A DNA stretch of 6,059 bases from Clostridium sp. CAG:557 (GCA_000435275.1 FR883894.1:27659-33717); one strand, 5' to 3'; shown: positions 1-5,392, numbered from the stretch's first letter. The notes: a model not told the origin generated them from the letters alone. Program-made: numbers and translations.

Positions 1-989
1 GTCGCATTGAAAAAATTAACATGTGCCTTAAAAAATATAACATAAATTCCCTTGAAAATGCCCATAAAATTTGTGAAAGCCACGGAATTGATGTTTTTTC
101 TATCGTAAAAGGAGTTCAGCCAATCGCCTTCGAAAATGCTTGCTGGGCTTACACTTTAGGATGCGCTATTGCTATAAAAAATGCTGCTAAAACTGCTTCT
201 GAGGCCGCAAAATTAATCGGAGTTGGGCTTGAGTCGTTTTGTATTCCCGGTTCTGTCGCAGAGCATCGTCATGTTGGTTTAGGCCACGGAAATTTAGCTG
301 CAATGCTTCTTCATGATGAAACTCAATGCTTTGCTTTTCTTGCCGGACACGAATCTTTTGCTGCCGCAGAAGGTGCCATCGGAATTGCAAAAACTGCTAA
401 CAAAGCTCGGAACAAGCCTCTTCGCGTAATTTTAAACGGACTTGGAAAGGATGCGGCTTACATAATTTCAAGAATTAACGGCTTCACCTATGTAAAAACC
501 AACTTTGACCATTTTTCTAACACCTTAAATATCGTCGAGGAAAAGGCTTTTTCTTCCGGTGAACGCGCCATAATTCGATGTTTTGGTGCTGATGACGTGC
601 TTGAAGGAGTTGCTATTTTACAGCACGAGAACGTTGATGTGTCAATTACTGGTAACTCCACAAATCCAACTCGTTTTCAACATCTTGTTGCCGGCACTTA
701 TAAAAAATGGGCTATTGAAAATGGCAAAAATTACTTTTCTGTCGCTTCCGGCGGAGGAACCGGTCGCACACTCCATCCCGACAATGTCGCTGCCGGTCCC
801 GCTTCTTATGGTTTGACTGATTCTATGGGCCGTATGCATAGCGACGCTCAATTTGCTGGGTCCTCTTCTGTCCCGGCTCACGTTGAGATGATGGGCTTTA
901 TCGGCATGGGAAATAATCCCATGGTCGGCGCCACTGTTGCCTGTTCTGTCGCTGTTTTTGAAGCCCTCAACCTTAACTCTATTTCTTAA
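1..989 (+). CDS. GGGtGRT-family protein, 5' end cut by window edge
   Basis: This is the C-terminal and central part of a GGGtGRT-family protein (Pfam GGGtGRT family), a conserved protein of anaerobic bacteria whose biochemical role is not established. The diagnostic GGGTGRT string is present at about residues 244-250 counted from the ATG at 21. Other family-like blocks are the VKGVQPIAFENACWAY stretch near the N-terminus and the glycine-rich GFIGMGNNPMVGATVA near the C-terminus. The ATG at 21 is not the real start: the frame stays open to base 3 and encodes RIEKIN just before it, which matches the usual N-terminal region of the family, and no ribosome binding site precedes 21. I expect roughly ten more residues outside the window. 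The stop is TAA at 987-989. No terminator hairpin follows, so transcripts may read into the TPP leader. I recall family members often lying beside a NifU-like Fe-S scaffold gene, but none is visible here. Confidence 0.9.
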   Translation, partial: RIEKINMCLKKYNINSLENAHKICESHGIDVFSIVKGVQPIAFENACWAYTLGCAIAIKNAAKTASEAAKLIGVGLESFCIPGSVAEHRHVGLGHGNLAAMLLHDETQCFAFLAGHESFAAAEGAIGIAKTANKARNKPLRVILNGLGKDAAYIISRINGFTYVKTNFDHFSNTLNIVEEKAFSSGERAIIRCFGADDVLEGVAILQHENVDVSITGNSTNPTRFQHLVAGTYKKWAIENGKNYFSVASGGGTGRTLHPDNVAAGPASYGLTDSMGRMHSDAQFAGSSSVPAHVEMMGFIGMGNNPMVGATVACSVAVFEALNLNSIS

Positions 990-995
990 ATTTTC

Positions 996-1024
996 TTTAC
1001 TTTTTTCGCTTTTTGTATTATAAT
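996..1024 (+). promoter_or_regulatory. Sigma-A-like promoter of the TPP-controlled importer operon
   Basis: The -35 hexamer TTTACT (996-1001) matches 4 of 6 consensus positions. It is followed by a 17-base spacer and a perfect -10 TATAAT (1019-1024). The predicted transcription start is near 1031, exactly where the first helix of the TPP riboswitch begins. That agreement supports the call. The promoter starts only 7 bases after the stop codon of the upstream gene. Confidence 0.8.
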
Positions 1025-1030
1025 TTTTCA

Positions 1031-1117
1031 AAATAGGGGTGCTGATGCACGCATCGGCTGAGAACGTTTTCGTAACCCATAACCTGATTCGGATAATGCC
1101 GACGGAGGGAAATATTT
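1031..1117 (+). promoter_or_regulatory. TPP riboswitch aptamer (thi box)
   Basis: This aptamer binds thiamine pyrophosphate in the nascent mRNA leader. All conserved blocks are present in order: GGGGTGC from 1036, GCTGAGA at 1057-1063, ACCC at 1075-1078, ACCTGAT from 1082, GGATAATGCC at 1091-1100 and GGAGGGA at 1104-1110. P1 is AAATA (1031-1035) with TATTT (1113-1117). P3 is a 7-base-pair hairpin, 1041-1047 with 1052-1058. The P4 helix uses TCGG with CCGA in place of the common TCTGG/CCAGC, a compensated change. The aptamer is followed by a terminator, so it should act as a transcriptional off-switch for the importer genes starting at 1336. It fixes the importer substrate as thiamine-related. 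Confidence 0.95.
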
Positions 1118-1136
1118 ATTCTCTTTAGGAAATTTC

Positions 1137-1170
1137 TCCGTCTGTAGCTTTTGCAGGCGGAATCTTTTTT
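1137..1170 (+). terminator. Riboswitch-controlled intrinsic terminator
   Basis: TCCGTCTG (1137-1144) pairs with CAGGCGGA (1154-1161) in an 8-base-pair stem with one G-U pair. The inner U-G and A-U pairs can extend it. A T-rich tract runs from 1163 to 1170. Its 5' arm, as CTCCGTC (1136-1142), is also perfectly complementary to GACGGAG (1101-1107) inside the aptamer. This gives an antiterminator of at least 7 base pairs. With TPP bound, 1101-1107 is held in the aptamer and the terminator can form. Without TPP the antiterminator wins. Confidence 0.87.
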
Positions 1171-1181
1171 CCCTCTATTTA

Positions 1182-1284
1182 CCCCGCCGTGGCCTAGATA
1201 TTTTAATATCGAGGCTCCAGAGCACGTTTCATGTGCTTTGGTAATTCAAAATTGCTAAAAAGTAATTTTGAATTCACGGCGGGG
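1182..1284 (+). other. Predicted four-way-junction RNA or palindromic repeat element
   Basis: This 103-base stretch folds almost entirely into four helices with almost no unpaired linkers. The closing helix is CCCCGCCGTG (1182-1191) with CACGGCGGGG (1275-1284), 10 pairs. Inside it lie three hairpins. The first spans 1192-1215: GCCT/AGGC, one mismatch, then GATAT/ATATC. The second spans 1217-1241: 9 pairs with loop GTTTCAT. The third spans 1243-1274: 14 pairs with one G-U and loop AAAA. It lies after the TPP terminator and before the permease gene, so it is transcribed only when the riboswitch is permissive. There is no T-tract after it, so it is not a simple terminator, and there is no ORF inside. 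It matches no RNA family I recognise. It may be a structured leader RNA, a processing site or a small mobile palindromic repeat. The pairing is plain; the function is unknown. Confidence 0.6.
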
Positions 1285-1335
1285 GACCTGTGCTGTTACA
1301 AGGCCAAATAAAAAAATAAAGAAACGAGATTAAAA

Positions 1336-2094
1336 ATGAAAAAAAACATAAAAAAAGCTACCCCTGCAATAATTTTAACCACAATTTTAATTTCGATATG
1401 GGCAATTGCATCCGAGCTTGACCTTATTCCTCAATTCATGCTACCATCACCAATTATGGTGTTTGTTGCACTTTTTACAAACCTTCCAATACTTTTTCAA
1501 CACGCATCCATCACACTTTTCGAGACAATCATCGGCTTAACAATAAGTATCTTTTTGGCACTTTTTACTGCAGTTTTTATGGACAAATATCAAAAAATTA
1601 AGCAGGCAATTTACCCATTATTAATCATTACACAAACAGTTCCAACCATTGCTATCGCGCCAATAATAGTCTTATTTTTCGGTTATGGAATTTTTTCTAA
1701 AATAGTTTTAGTGGTAATATGTTGCTTTTTTCCAATTACAATCGCGCTTTCTGACGGACTTACAAGCGTTCCAAGCGACTATTTAAACCTACTAAGATGC
1801 ATGAAAGCAACTTATTTACAAACCCTGGTTCATTTAAAATTTCCATTTGCTGTACCACATTTTTTTTCTGGCCTAAAAATTGCAGGCACTTACGCTTTCA
1901 TAAGCGCAGTCGTGGCCGAATGGCTTGGAGGCACCGCTGGGCTAGGAGTATACATGACTCGAGTAAAATCTGCCTATTCTTTTGATAAACTTTTCGCTGC
2001 GATAATTTTCATTTCTATGGTAAGCTTCGTCTTCATAGCGATAATAAACTCCTTGCAGAAAGTGGTTTTAGCCCACCTTAACATGGACAAATGA
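1336..2094 (+). CDS. thiX: ThiX-type ABC transporter permease (thiamine/HMP precursor import)
   Basis: This 252-residue inner-membrane permease belongs to the binding-protein-dependent transport family (SsuC/TauC/ThiX group). About six hydrophobic segments are visible, near residues 8-27, 37-56, 64-83, 93-116, 120-140 and 218-240, with a further one around 183-199. The cytoplasmic coupling loop lies near 151-180 and ends in LKFPFAVPHFFSGLKIAGTY. It is followed by AEWLGGTAGLG (194-204), typical of the HMP/thiamine subgroup. The invariant glycine of the EAA loop appears to be Lys157. The start is the first ATG after the leader, and its ribosome binding site is weak (a CGAG-like stretch near 1325). 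The stop codon overlaps the ribosome binding site of the next gene. The TPP riboswitch upstream supports a thiamine-related substrate. Bacillus ThiXYZ imports a formylaminopyrimidine salvage product, but which precursor is carried here cannot be read from the sequence. Confidence 0.85.
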   Translation: MKKNIKKATPAIILTTILISIWAIASELDLIPQFMLPSPIMVFVALFTNLPILFQHASITLFETIIGLTISIFLALFTAVFMDKYQKIKQAIYPLLIITQTVPTIAIAPIIVLFFGYGIFSKIVLVVICCFFPITIALSDGLTSVPSDYLNLLRCMKATYLQTLVHLKFPFAVPHFFSGLKIAGTYAFISAVVAEWLGGTAGLGVYMTRVKSAYSFDKLFAAIIFISMVSFVFIAIINSLQKVVLAHLNMDK

Positions 2095-2103
2095 GGTTAA
2101 AAA

Positions 2104-3102
2104 ATGCGTAAAATCTTTATTTCTTTCACAATTTTTATAGCCATTGTCTGTGCAAATTTATCTTTTTTTTGCTTATTTACATCCAGCAACGACTCGCATT
2201 CTGAAAATGTCACAATTTTACTCGACTGGACTCCGAACGTCAATCACACTGGCATTTACGTCGCGCAAAAATTAGGCTACTTCAAAGATGAGACACTAAA
2301 TGTAAAAATTGAGCAACCGCCTCAAGAAAGTTCAACTGCTCTTGTCGCTGCCGAAAAAGTCGAATTTGCTGTTGCTTTTCAAGATTTTCTTGCACCAGCC
2401 TTTACCTCAGACACACCTTTGCCAGTGAAGGCCGTTGCCGCAATTGCTCAGCACAATTCGGCAGGAATTATTTGCAAAAAATCGGCTCATATTCAAACTT
2501 TTTCTGATTTAGAATTTAAAAATTACTCAACTTTCGACAATTTCATTGAACTTGCTCTTCTAAAATACTGCGTGAAAATCAGTGGTGGAAATTTCGATAA
2601 TGTAAATTTAATCCATGCTCAAACCGACAACATCGCCGCTGCTCTTGGTACTAATATCGATGCCGCATGGGGATACTTTGGTATCGAAAGCATTATTGCA
2701 TCACATTTTAACATTGAAAATAATTTCATTTTTTTTCGTGACATTGATCCTATTCTCGATTACTACACGCCTATTTTGATTTCTAATATAAATTATACAA
2801 AAAATAACCCCGAAACTGTCAAAAAAGTCTTACGTGCCCTATCTAAAGGCTACATTTTTGCCGCCAAACATCCCAAAAAAGCCGCAAGTATTCTTACTGA
2901 ATGTGTACCGGAGTTGAATTATAAGATAATTTTAGAAAGTCAAAAATATCTGTCAACAATTTATGTTAACGAGGATTTCAAATGGGGACAGATTGACCCC
3001 GTCCGCTGGGATAATTTTTACGACTGGCTCTTCGATAATCATATTTTAAATAAAAAAATCCCTCATGGCTCTACGTTTACAAATGCGTTCTTGCCAGACT
3101 AA
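2104..3102 (+). CDS. thiY: ThiY-type substrate-binding protein (NMT1/THI5-like)
   Basis: This 332-residue extracytoplasmic solute-binding protein captures the pyrimidine moiety of thiamine, or thiamine itself, for the ABC importer. After an N-terminal hydrophobic stretch (about 4-25) it begins with VTILLDWTPNVNHTGIYVA (36-54), the hallmark opening of the ThiY/NMT1 family, followed by KLGYF (56-60). Further family-like blocks are VEFAVAFQDFL (86-96), HPKKAASIL (256-264), the WGQIDPVRWDNFYDWLF region (294-310) and FTNAFLP near the C-terminus. A canonical lipobox is missing: the cysteines at 16 and 23 are preceded by AIV and SFF, neither of which fits. The protein may be held by an uncleaved anchor or an unusual signal. 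The ribosome binding site TGAGG overlaps the permease stop codon, and the ATG follows 7 bases later, so the two genes are probably translationally coupled. Confidence 0.88.
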   Translation: MRKIFISFTIFIAIVCANLSFFCLFTSSNDSHSENVTILLDWTPNVNHTGIYVAQKLGYFKDETLNVKIEQPPQESSTALVAAEKVEFAVAFQDFLAPAFTSDTPLPVKAVAAIAQHNSAGIICKKSAHIQTFSDLEFKNYSTFDNFIELALLKYCVKISGGNFDNVNLIHAQTDNIAAALGTNIDAAWGYFGIESIIASHFNIENNFIFFRDIDPILDYYTPILISNINYTKNNPETVKKVLRALSKGYIFAAKHPKKAASILTECVPELNYKIILESQKYLSTIYVNEDFKWGQIDPVRWDNFYDWLFDNHILNKKIPHGSTFTNAFLPD

Positions 3103-3116
3103 TAAAACAAAAAAGA

Positions 3117-3155
3117 GCGTCGAGTGCAGATTGGAATTGGAACCTGCGCCGACGC
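3117..3155 (+). other. GC-rich hairpin between binding-protein and ATPase genes
   Basis: GCGTCG (3117-3122) pairs with CGACGC (3150-3155), and after a bulged A the stem continues as GTGCAG (3124-3129) with CTGCGC (3144-3149). That makes 12 pairs with one G-U. The loop (3130-3143) contains the tandem repeat TTGGAATTGGAA. There is no T-tract, so it is not an intrinsic terminator. It ends 7 bases before the AGGAGG of the ATPase gene. Hairpins after binding-protein genes often stabilise the upstream mRNA and set the high ratio of binding protein to ATPase. That role is an inference here. Confidence 0.6.
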
Positions 3156-3162
3156 GCCCTTC

Positions 3163-3168
3163 AGGAGG
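3163..3168 (+). promoter_or_regulatory. Ribosome binding site that fixes the ATPase start
   Basis: AGGAGG sits only 3 bases before the ATG at 3172, a tight spacing. It supports 3172 over the in-frame GTG at 3124, which would place the hairpin and this ribosome binding site inside the coding sequence and add 16 residues unlike any ABC ATPase N-terminus. Confidence 0.75.
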
Positions 3169-3171
3169 ATT

Positions 3172-3924
3172 ATGAACAAATTAGATATAAAAAATATATC
3201 AAAAACTCACAACAAAAAATGCGTGCTGAATGATATTTCAATTTCTATAAAAGAAAATACAACTGTTGCAATATTAGGCGCAAGCGGTTGCGGAAAAACT
3301 ACTCTATTTAATATCATAGCAGGTCTTAAAAAGCCAGATTTCGGTCAAATTTTTATTGACGGTAAAGATTGCACAAATCAGGTCGGAAAAGTATGCTACA
3401 TGCCACAAAATGACTTACTTCTACCTTACAAAACAATCATAGAAAACGTAACTTTGCCATTAACTTTGTCCGGTGCAAACAAGCATAGTTTTGAAAACGA
3501 ATTAAAAAAATTATTTGAAATATTTTTAATTTCCGGAACTGAAAATAAGTACCCTCACGAACTTTCTGGTGGTATGCGGCAGAGAGCCGCTTTTTTGCGA
3601 ACTTACATGCAAAAGAAAAAAATCTTACTTCTTGACGAACCGTTCAGCGCCATAGATAACATTACTAAAACGGCTATGTATTCATGGTATTTAAATATTA
3701 CCAAGAGTTTAAAAGCTACAACTTTACTAATTACTCATGACATCGATGAGGCTATTTTACTGGCAAACACTATATATATCATATCTTCATCTCAGCATAA
3801 CATTACTAAAAGTATAGATATTAAAAAACACAATAATCTTAATTTCTCATTTTCAGTTGAATTTGTCAACCTAAAAAAAGAAATTTTAGATATCTTAAGC
3901 AAGGATTTTTCTGTTAACGCATAA
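3172..3924 (+). CDS. thiZ: ThiZ-type ABC transporter ATP-binding protein
   Basis: This 250-residue cytoplasmic ATPase powers the ThiXY importer. All nucleotide-binding motifs are intact: Walker A GASGCGKTT (36-44), Q-loop Gln79 in YMPQND, signature LSGGMRQR (131-138), Walker B ILLLDEP (151-157), D-loop SAID (159-162) and switch His189 in LLITHD. The protein opens with LDIKNISK, the normal first strand of an ABC domain, which supports the ATG at 3172. The last 50 residues or so are poorly conserved and carry no recognisable regulatory domain. Length is normal for the SsuB/TauB/ThiZ group. It is third in the operon, 69 bases after the binding-protein stop. That gap is longer than the 9 bases between the first two genes and is filled by the hairpin. 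No convincing terminator follows. Confidence 0.88.
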   Translation: MNKLDIKNISKTHNKKCVLNDISISIKENTTVAILGASGCGKTTLFNIIAGLKKPDFGQIFIDGKDCTNQVGKVCYMPQNDLLLPYKTIIENVTLPLTLSGANKHSFENELKKLFEIFLISGTENKYPHELSGGMRQRAAFLRTYMQKKKILLLDEPFSAIDNITKTAMYSWYLNITKSLKATTLLITHDIDEAILLANTIYIISSSQHNITKSIDIKKHNNLNFSFSVEFVNLKKEILDILSKDFSVNA

Positions 3925-3955
3925 TTTTATTTTTTAGCATAATCACAAACAACAC

Positions 3956-4005
3956 ACCGCCGCAAGTGATTCTCATAAAGCGCGGTATTTCTTTCAATCA
4001 TACCG
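3956..4005 (+). other. Possible alternative hairpins in the convergent gap
   Basis: The 158-base gap between the convergent ATPase and Nudix genes holds a locally GC-rich stretch. ACCGC-GC (3956-3963, one bulged C) can pair with GCGCGGT (3980-3986). CGGTAT (3983-3988) can instead pair with ATACCG (4000-4005). The two share bases 3983-3986 and exclude each other. Neither is followed by a clean T-tract on the plus strand; on the minus strand a GTGTTGTTTGTG stretch follows the first. It could be a weak end signal for either gene. I see nothing else in the gap. Confidence 0.3.
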
Positions 4006-4082
4006 GATAGTTTAATCGTTATAGTTTTTCAAAATATAAGCTATTTAAAGTTCTTTAATTACTTTTTGGCCCAAAACTTATT

Positions 4083-4802
4083 TTAAATTTTGTTTTTTTC
4101 AAGCCATTCTACAGCCGCTTCAAAAATTCTTAGGTCATTTCTATGATTCAATGCTTCGTAAATATCTTCTTTTTTTAGCCATTTAAACTTTTCTATTTCA
4201 CTGTTTTGAACCGTAACTTTTTTGCTGCTTGCCTGTGCCAAAAAAATTACAACTTTTTTCTTAACCTGCCCAAAAAGCCTATAAACGCTAGTTTTACGAA
4301 ACCCGTCCAAAATCTCGACGTCCAAATTAGTCTCTTCTTTTACCTCTCGTAAAGCCGTCTGCTCTTCAGTCTCTCCAATCTCTATGTGGCCTTTCGGAAA
4401 GCCCCAATAACGTCCATTATTATTTTTTACAACCAAAAAATACCTTTCATCCGACAAATCATTAAAAATAACCGCTCCACAAGACTTTTCATAAAGACAA
4501 ACCAGTCGGTACGGACGCTGATTTTTTACTCTAGAAAGTCGACTTCTTATCTCTGGTAAATAATAAATAGTATCTTTCGGTGCCAAAATTAACCTTTCAC
4601 AATAACCACCCTTATTCGCAATCGCAATAACCGTCCCATTTACAGATTTTTCTACAGGCTTATTGGAAATAAAGTACACTTTTCGATTATAAAAACCGTT
4701 AAAAGGATCTACAATGTGCGCACTATACAGCGGCGCGCAATATTTTGCGTTATTGCCATAAGCAGACCCGTCAATCACCACCTCAAAATTTTTCCCAAGC
4801 AT
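4083..4802 (-). CDS. Nudix hydrolase with degenerate pyrophosphatase-like N-terminal domain
   Basis: This is a 239-residue two-domain cytoplasmic protein. Residues about 105-239 form a Nudix domain. The Nudix box spans G138 to L160 with E144, R152, E153, E156 and E157 intact; only the late box glycine is Asn159. The preceding RYWGFPKGHIE resembles asymmetric Ap4A hydrolases of the MutT-like group, so dinucleoside polyphosphate cleavage is a reasonable guess. Residues 1-90 resemble the small clostridial inorganic-pyrophosphatase-like family: MLGKNFEVVID opening, then KPVEKSVNGTVIAI and LILAPKDTI. The acidic DGEEQD-type metal site appears replaced by NGFYNR (35-40), so this half is probably not catalytic and may be structural or regulatory. 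The start is supported by the family-like MLGK opening. GAGGAG (4815-4820) lies 12 bases upstream, which is rather far. The gene has its own promoter and converges on the importer operon. The Nudix call is secure; the N-terminal assignment is from memory of the family. Confidence 0.85.
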   Translation of the reverse strand: MLGKNFEVVIDGSAYGNNAKYCAPLYSAHIVDPFNGFYNRKVYFISNKPVEKSVNGTVIAIANKGGYCERLILAPKDTIYYLPEIRSRLSRVKNQRPYRLVCLYEKSCGAVIFNDLSDERYFLVVKNNNGRYWGFPKGHIEIGETEEQTALREVKEETNLDVEILDGFRKTSVYRLFGQVKKKVVIFLAQASSKKVTVQNSEIEKFKWLKKEDIYEALNHRNDLRIFEAAVEWLEKNKI

Positions 4803-4830
4803 CGTGGAATCACACTCCTCTAATATTTAT

Positions 4831-4859
4831 ATTTTACATGGCAAAACAGATAAATTCAA
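4831..4859 (-). promoter_or_regulatory. Sigma-A-like promoter of the Nudix gene
   Basis: Read on the minus strand, TTGAAT (4859-4854) is followed by a 17-base spacer and TAAAAT (4836-4831), with 4 of 6 and 5 of 6 consensus matches. The predicted start near 4824 leaves a short leader that still contains the GAGGAG ribosome binding site. The rest of 4860-5010 is very AT-rich, and I see no other feature in it. Confidence 0.65.
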
Positions 4860-5010
4860 GGGAAAAATAGTTTTAATTATTAAATAAATTTCAATAAAAT
4901 AAAAAAATTACGCCATTAATGTATAAAATCACAGAATATTATAAGCTTTATTGTCGAAAAAACATCTGTTTCTAAATTTATGCTAAATAATTATAAAAAA
5001 TTTCTGCATC

Positions 5011-5040
5011 AAAAAAAATACCCCTCAAATCATTGAGAGA
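5011..5040 (-). terminator. Intrinsic terminator overlapping the stop codon of the Nif11-like gene
   Basis: On the minus strand, CTCAA (5037-5033) pairs with TTGAG (5028-5024). Three outer pairs, two of them G-U, extend the stem. The loop TGAT contains the TGA stop codon itself (5032-5030). A TATTTTTTTT tract (5020-5011) follows. The stem is short, but the T-tract is strong and the position is right. It separates this gene from the Nudix gene, which has its own promoter. Confidence 0.65.
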
Positions 5041-5362
5041 TATCATCAAATTTAGTGTTAAAAACAATATTAAATAAGTTATGCATGGCCTGATTCGGCG
5101 TAATTTTAGCTCCACCAGAAACCTTTTTCAATTTGTCACTTGAAATAATTTCTTTATTCTGATATTCAATTAATTCGTCAATTGAAAAGTAAAAACCTTC
5201 TTCTTTCAAAAGTGGTAAAAACTCTTCTGCCATCAGTTGTTCCAGTTCTAGCTCGGTTAACACAGAACCTGAAAATTTTTTGTTTGCATCTATTATTCTG
5301 CGTCGAAGATCTGTATCTACTACGATGGTGTCGTAAAATTGTTTTACGTCCTCAATTGACAT
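5030..5362 (-). CDS. Nif11-like leader peptide, putative RiPP precursor with Gly-Gly junction
   Basis: This 110-residue small protein opens with MSIEDVKQFYDTIVVDTDLRR and continues through LLKEEGFYFSIDELIEY to KLKKVSGGA. That is the architecture of Nif11-type leaders: an N-terminal helix, an EGF-F-FS-EL block and a terminal double glycine at 83-84. After GG come 26 residues beginning AKITPNQAM and ending TKFDDISQ. The whole protein has no cysteine, and the tail has only two Thr and one Ser. A lanthionine- or thioether-type product is therefore unlikely. Possible roles are an unmodified secreted peptide, a substrate for another modifying enzyme, or a Nif11 relative not used as a RiPP. No modifying enzyme, C39 peptidase or transporter is present here. 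The start was set at 5362 (ATA-ATG after GGGGGGAAG, 5374-5366) rather than the in-frame ATG at 5389, which lies at the predicted transcription start and adds MKFKFGGKI, foreign to the family. Confidence 0.72.
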   Translation of the reverse strand: MSIEDVKQFYDTIVVDTDLRRRIIDANKKFSGSVLTELELEQLMAEEFLPLLKEEGFYFSIDELIEYQNKEIISSDKLKKVSGGAKITPNQAMHNLFNIVFNTKFDDISQ

Positions 5363-5392
5363 TATCTTCCCCCCAAATTTAAACTTCATTTT

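Noticed and set aside
187..390. Minus-strand open frame of 67 residues
   Set aside because: Lies wholly inside the GGGtGRT gene on the opposite strand, with no family resemblance.
583..816. Plus-strand open frame of 77 residues
   Set aside because: Out-of-frame shadow inside the conserved GGGtGRT gene.
642..1031. Minus-strand open frame of 129 residues
   Set aside because: Mostly antisense to the GGGtGRT gene and begins in its downstream promoter region; composition is that of a shadow frame.
1182..1284. IS200/IS605-type end or insertion sequence in the importer leader
   Set aside because: No target-site duplication, transposase remnant or recognisable IS end is visible; kept only as an open possibility for the junction element.
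1797..1985. Plus-strand open frame of 62 residues inside the permease gene
   Set aside because: Overlaps the conserved coupling-loop region of the permease in another frame.
3124..3171. GTG at 3124 as start of the ATPase
   Set aside because: It would translate the stable hairpin and the AGGAGG site and add an N-terminus foreign to ABC ATPases; ATG 3172 fits better.
4044..4067. TTAAA/TTTAA hairpin followed by TTACTTTTT as terminator of the ATPase gene
   Set aside because: The stem is only A-T pairs and too weak to be convincing.
4064..4076. TTTTGG/CCAAAA palindrome downstream of the Nudix gene as a bidirectional terminator
   Set aside because: The arms leave almost no loop, the usable stem is only about 5 weak pairs, and no adequate T-tract follows on the minus strand.
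5182..5382. Plus-strand open frame of 66 residues opposite the Nif11-like gene
   Set aside because: Antisense shadow with no resemblance to a known family; the minus-strand frame has promoter, terminator and family pattern.
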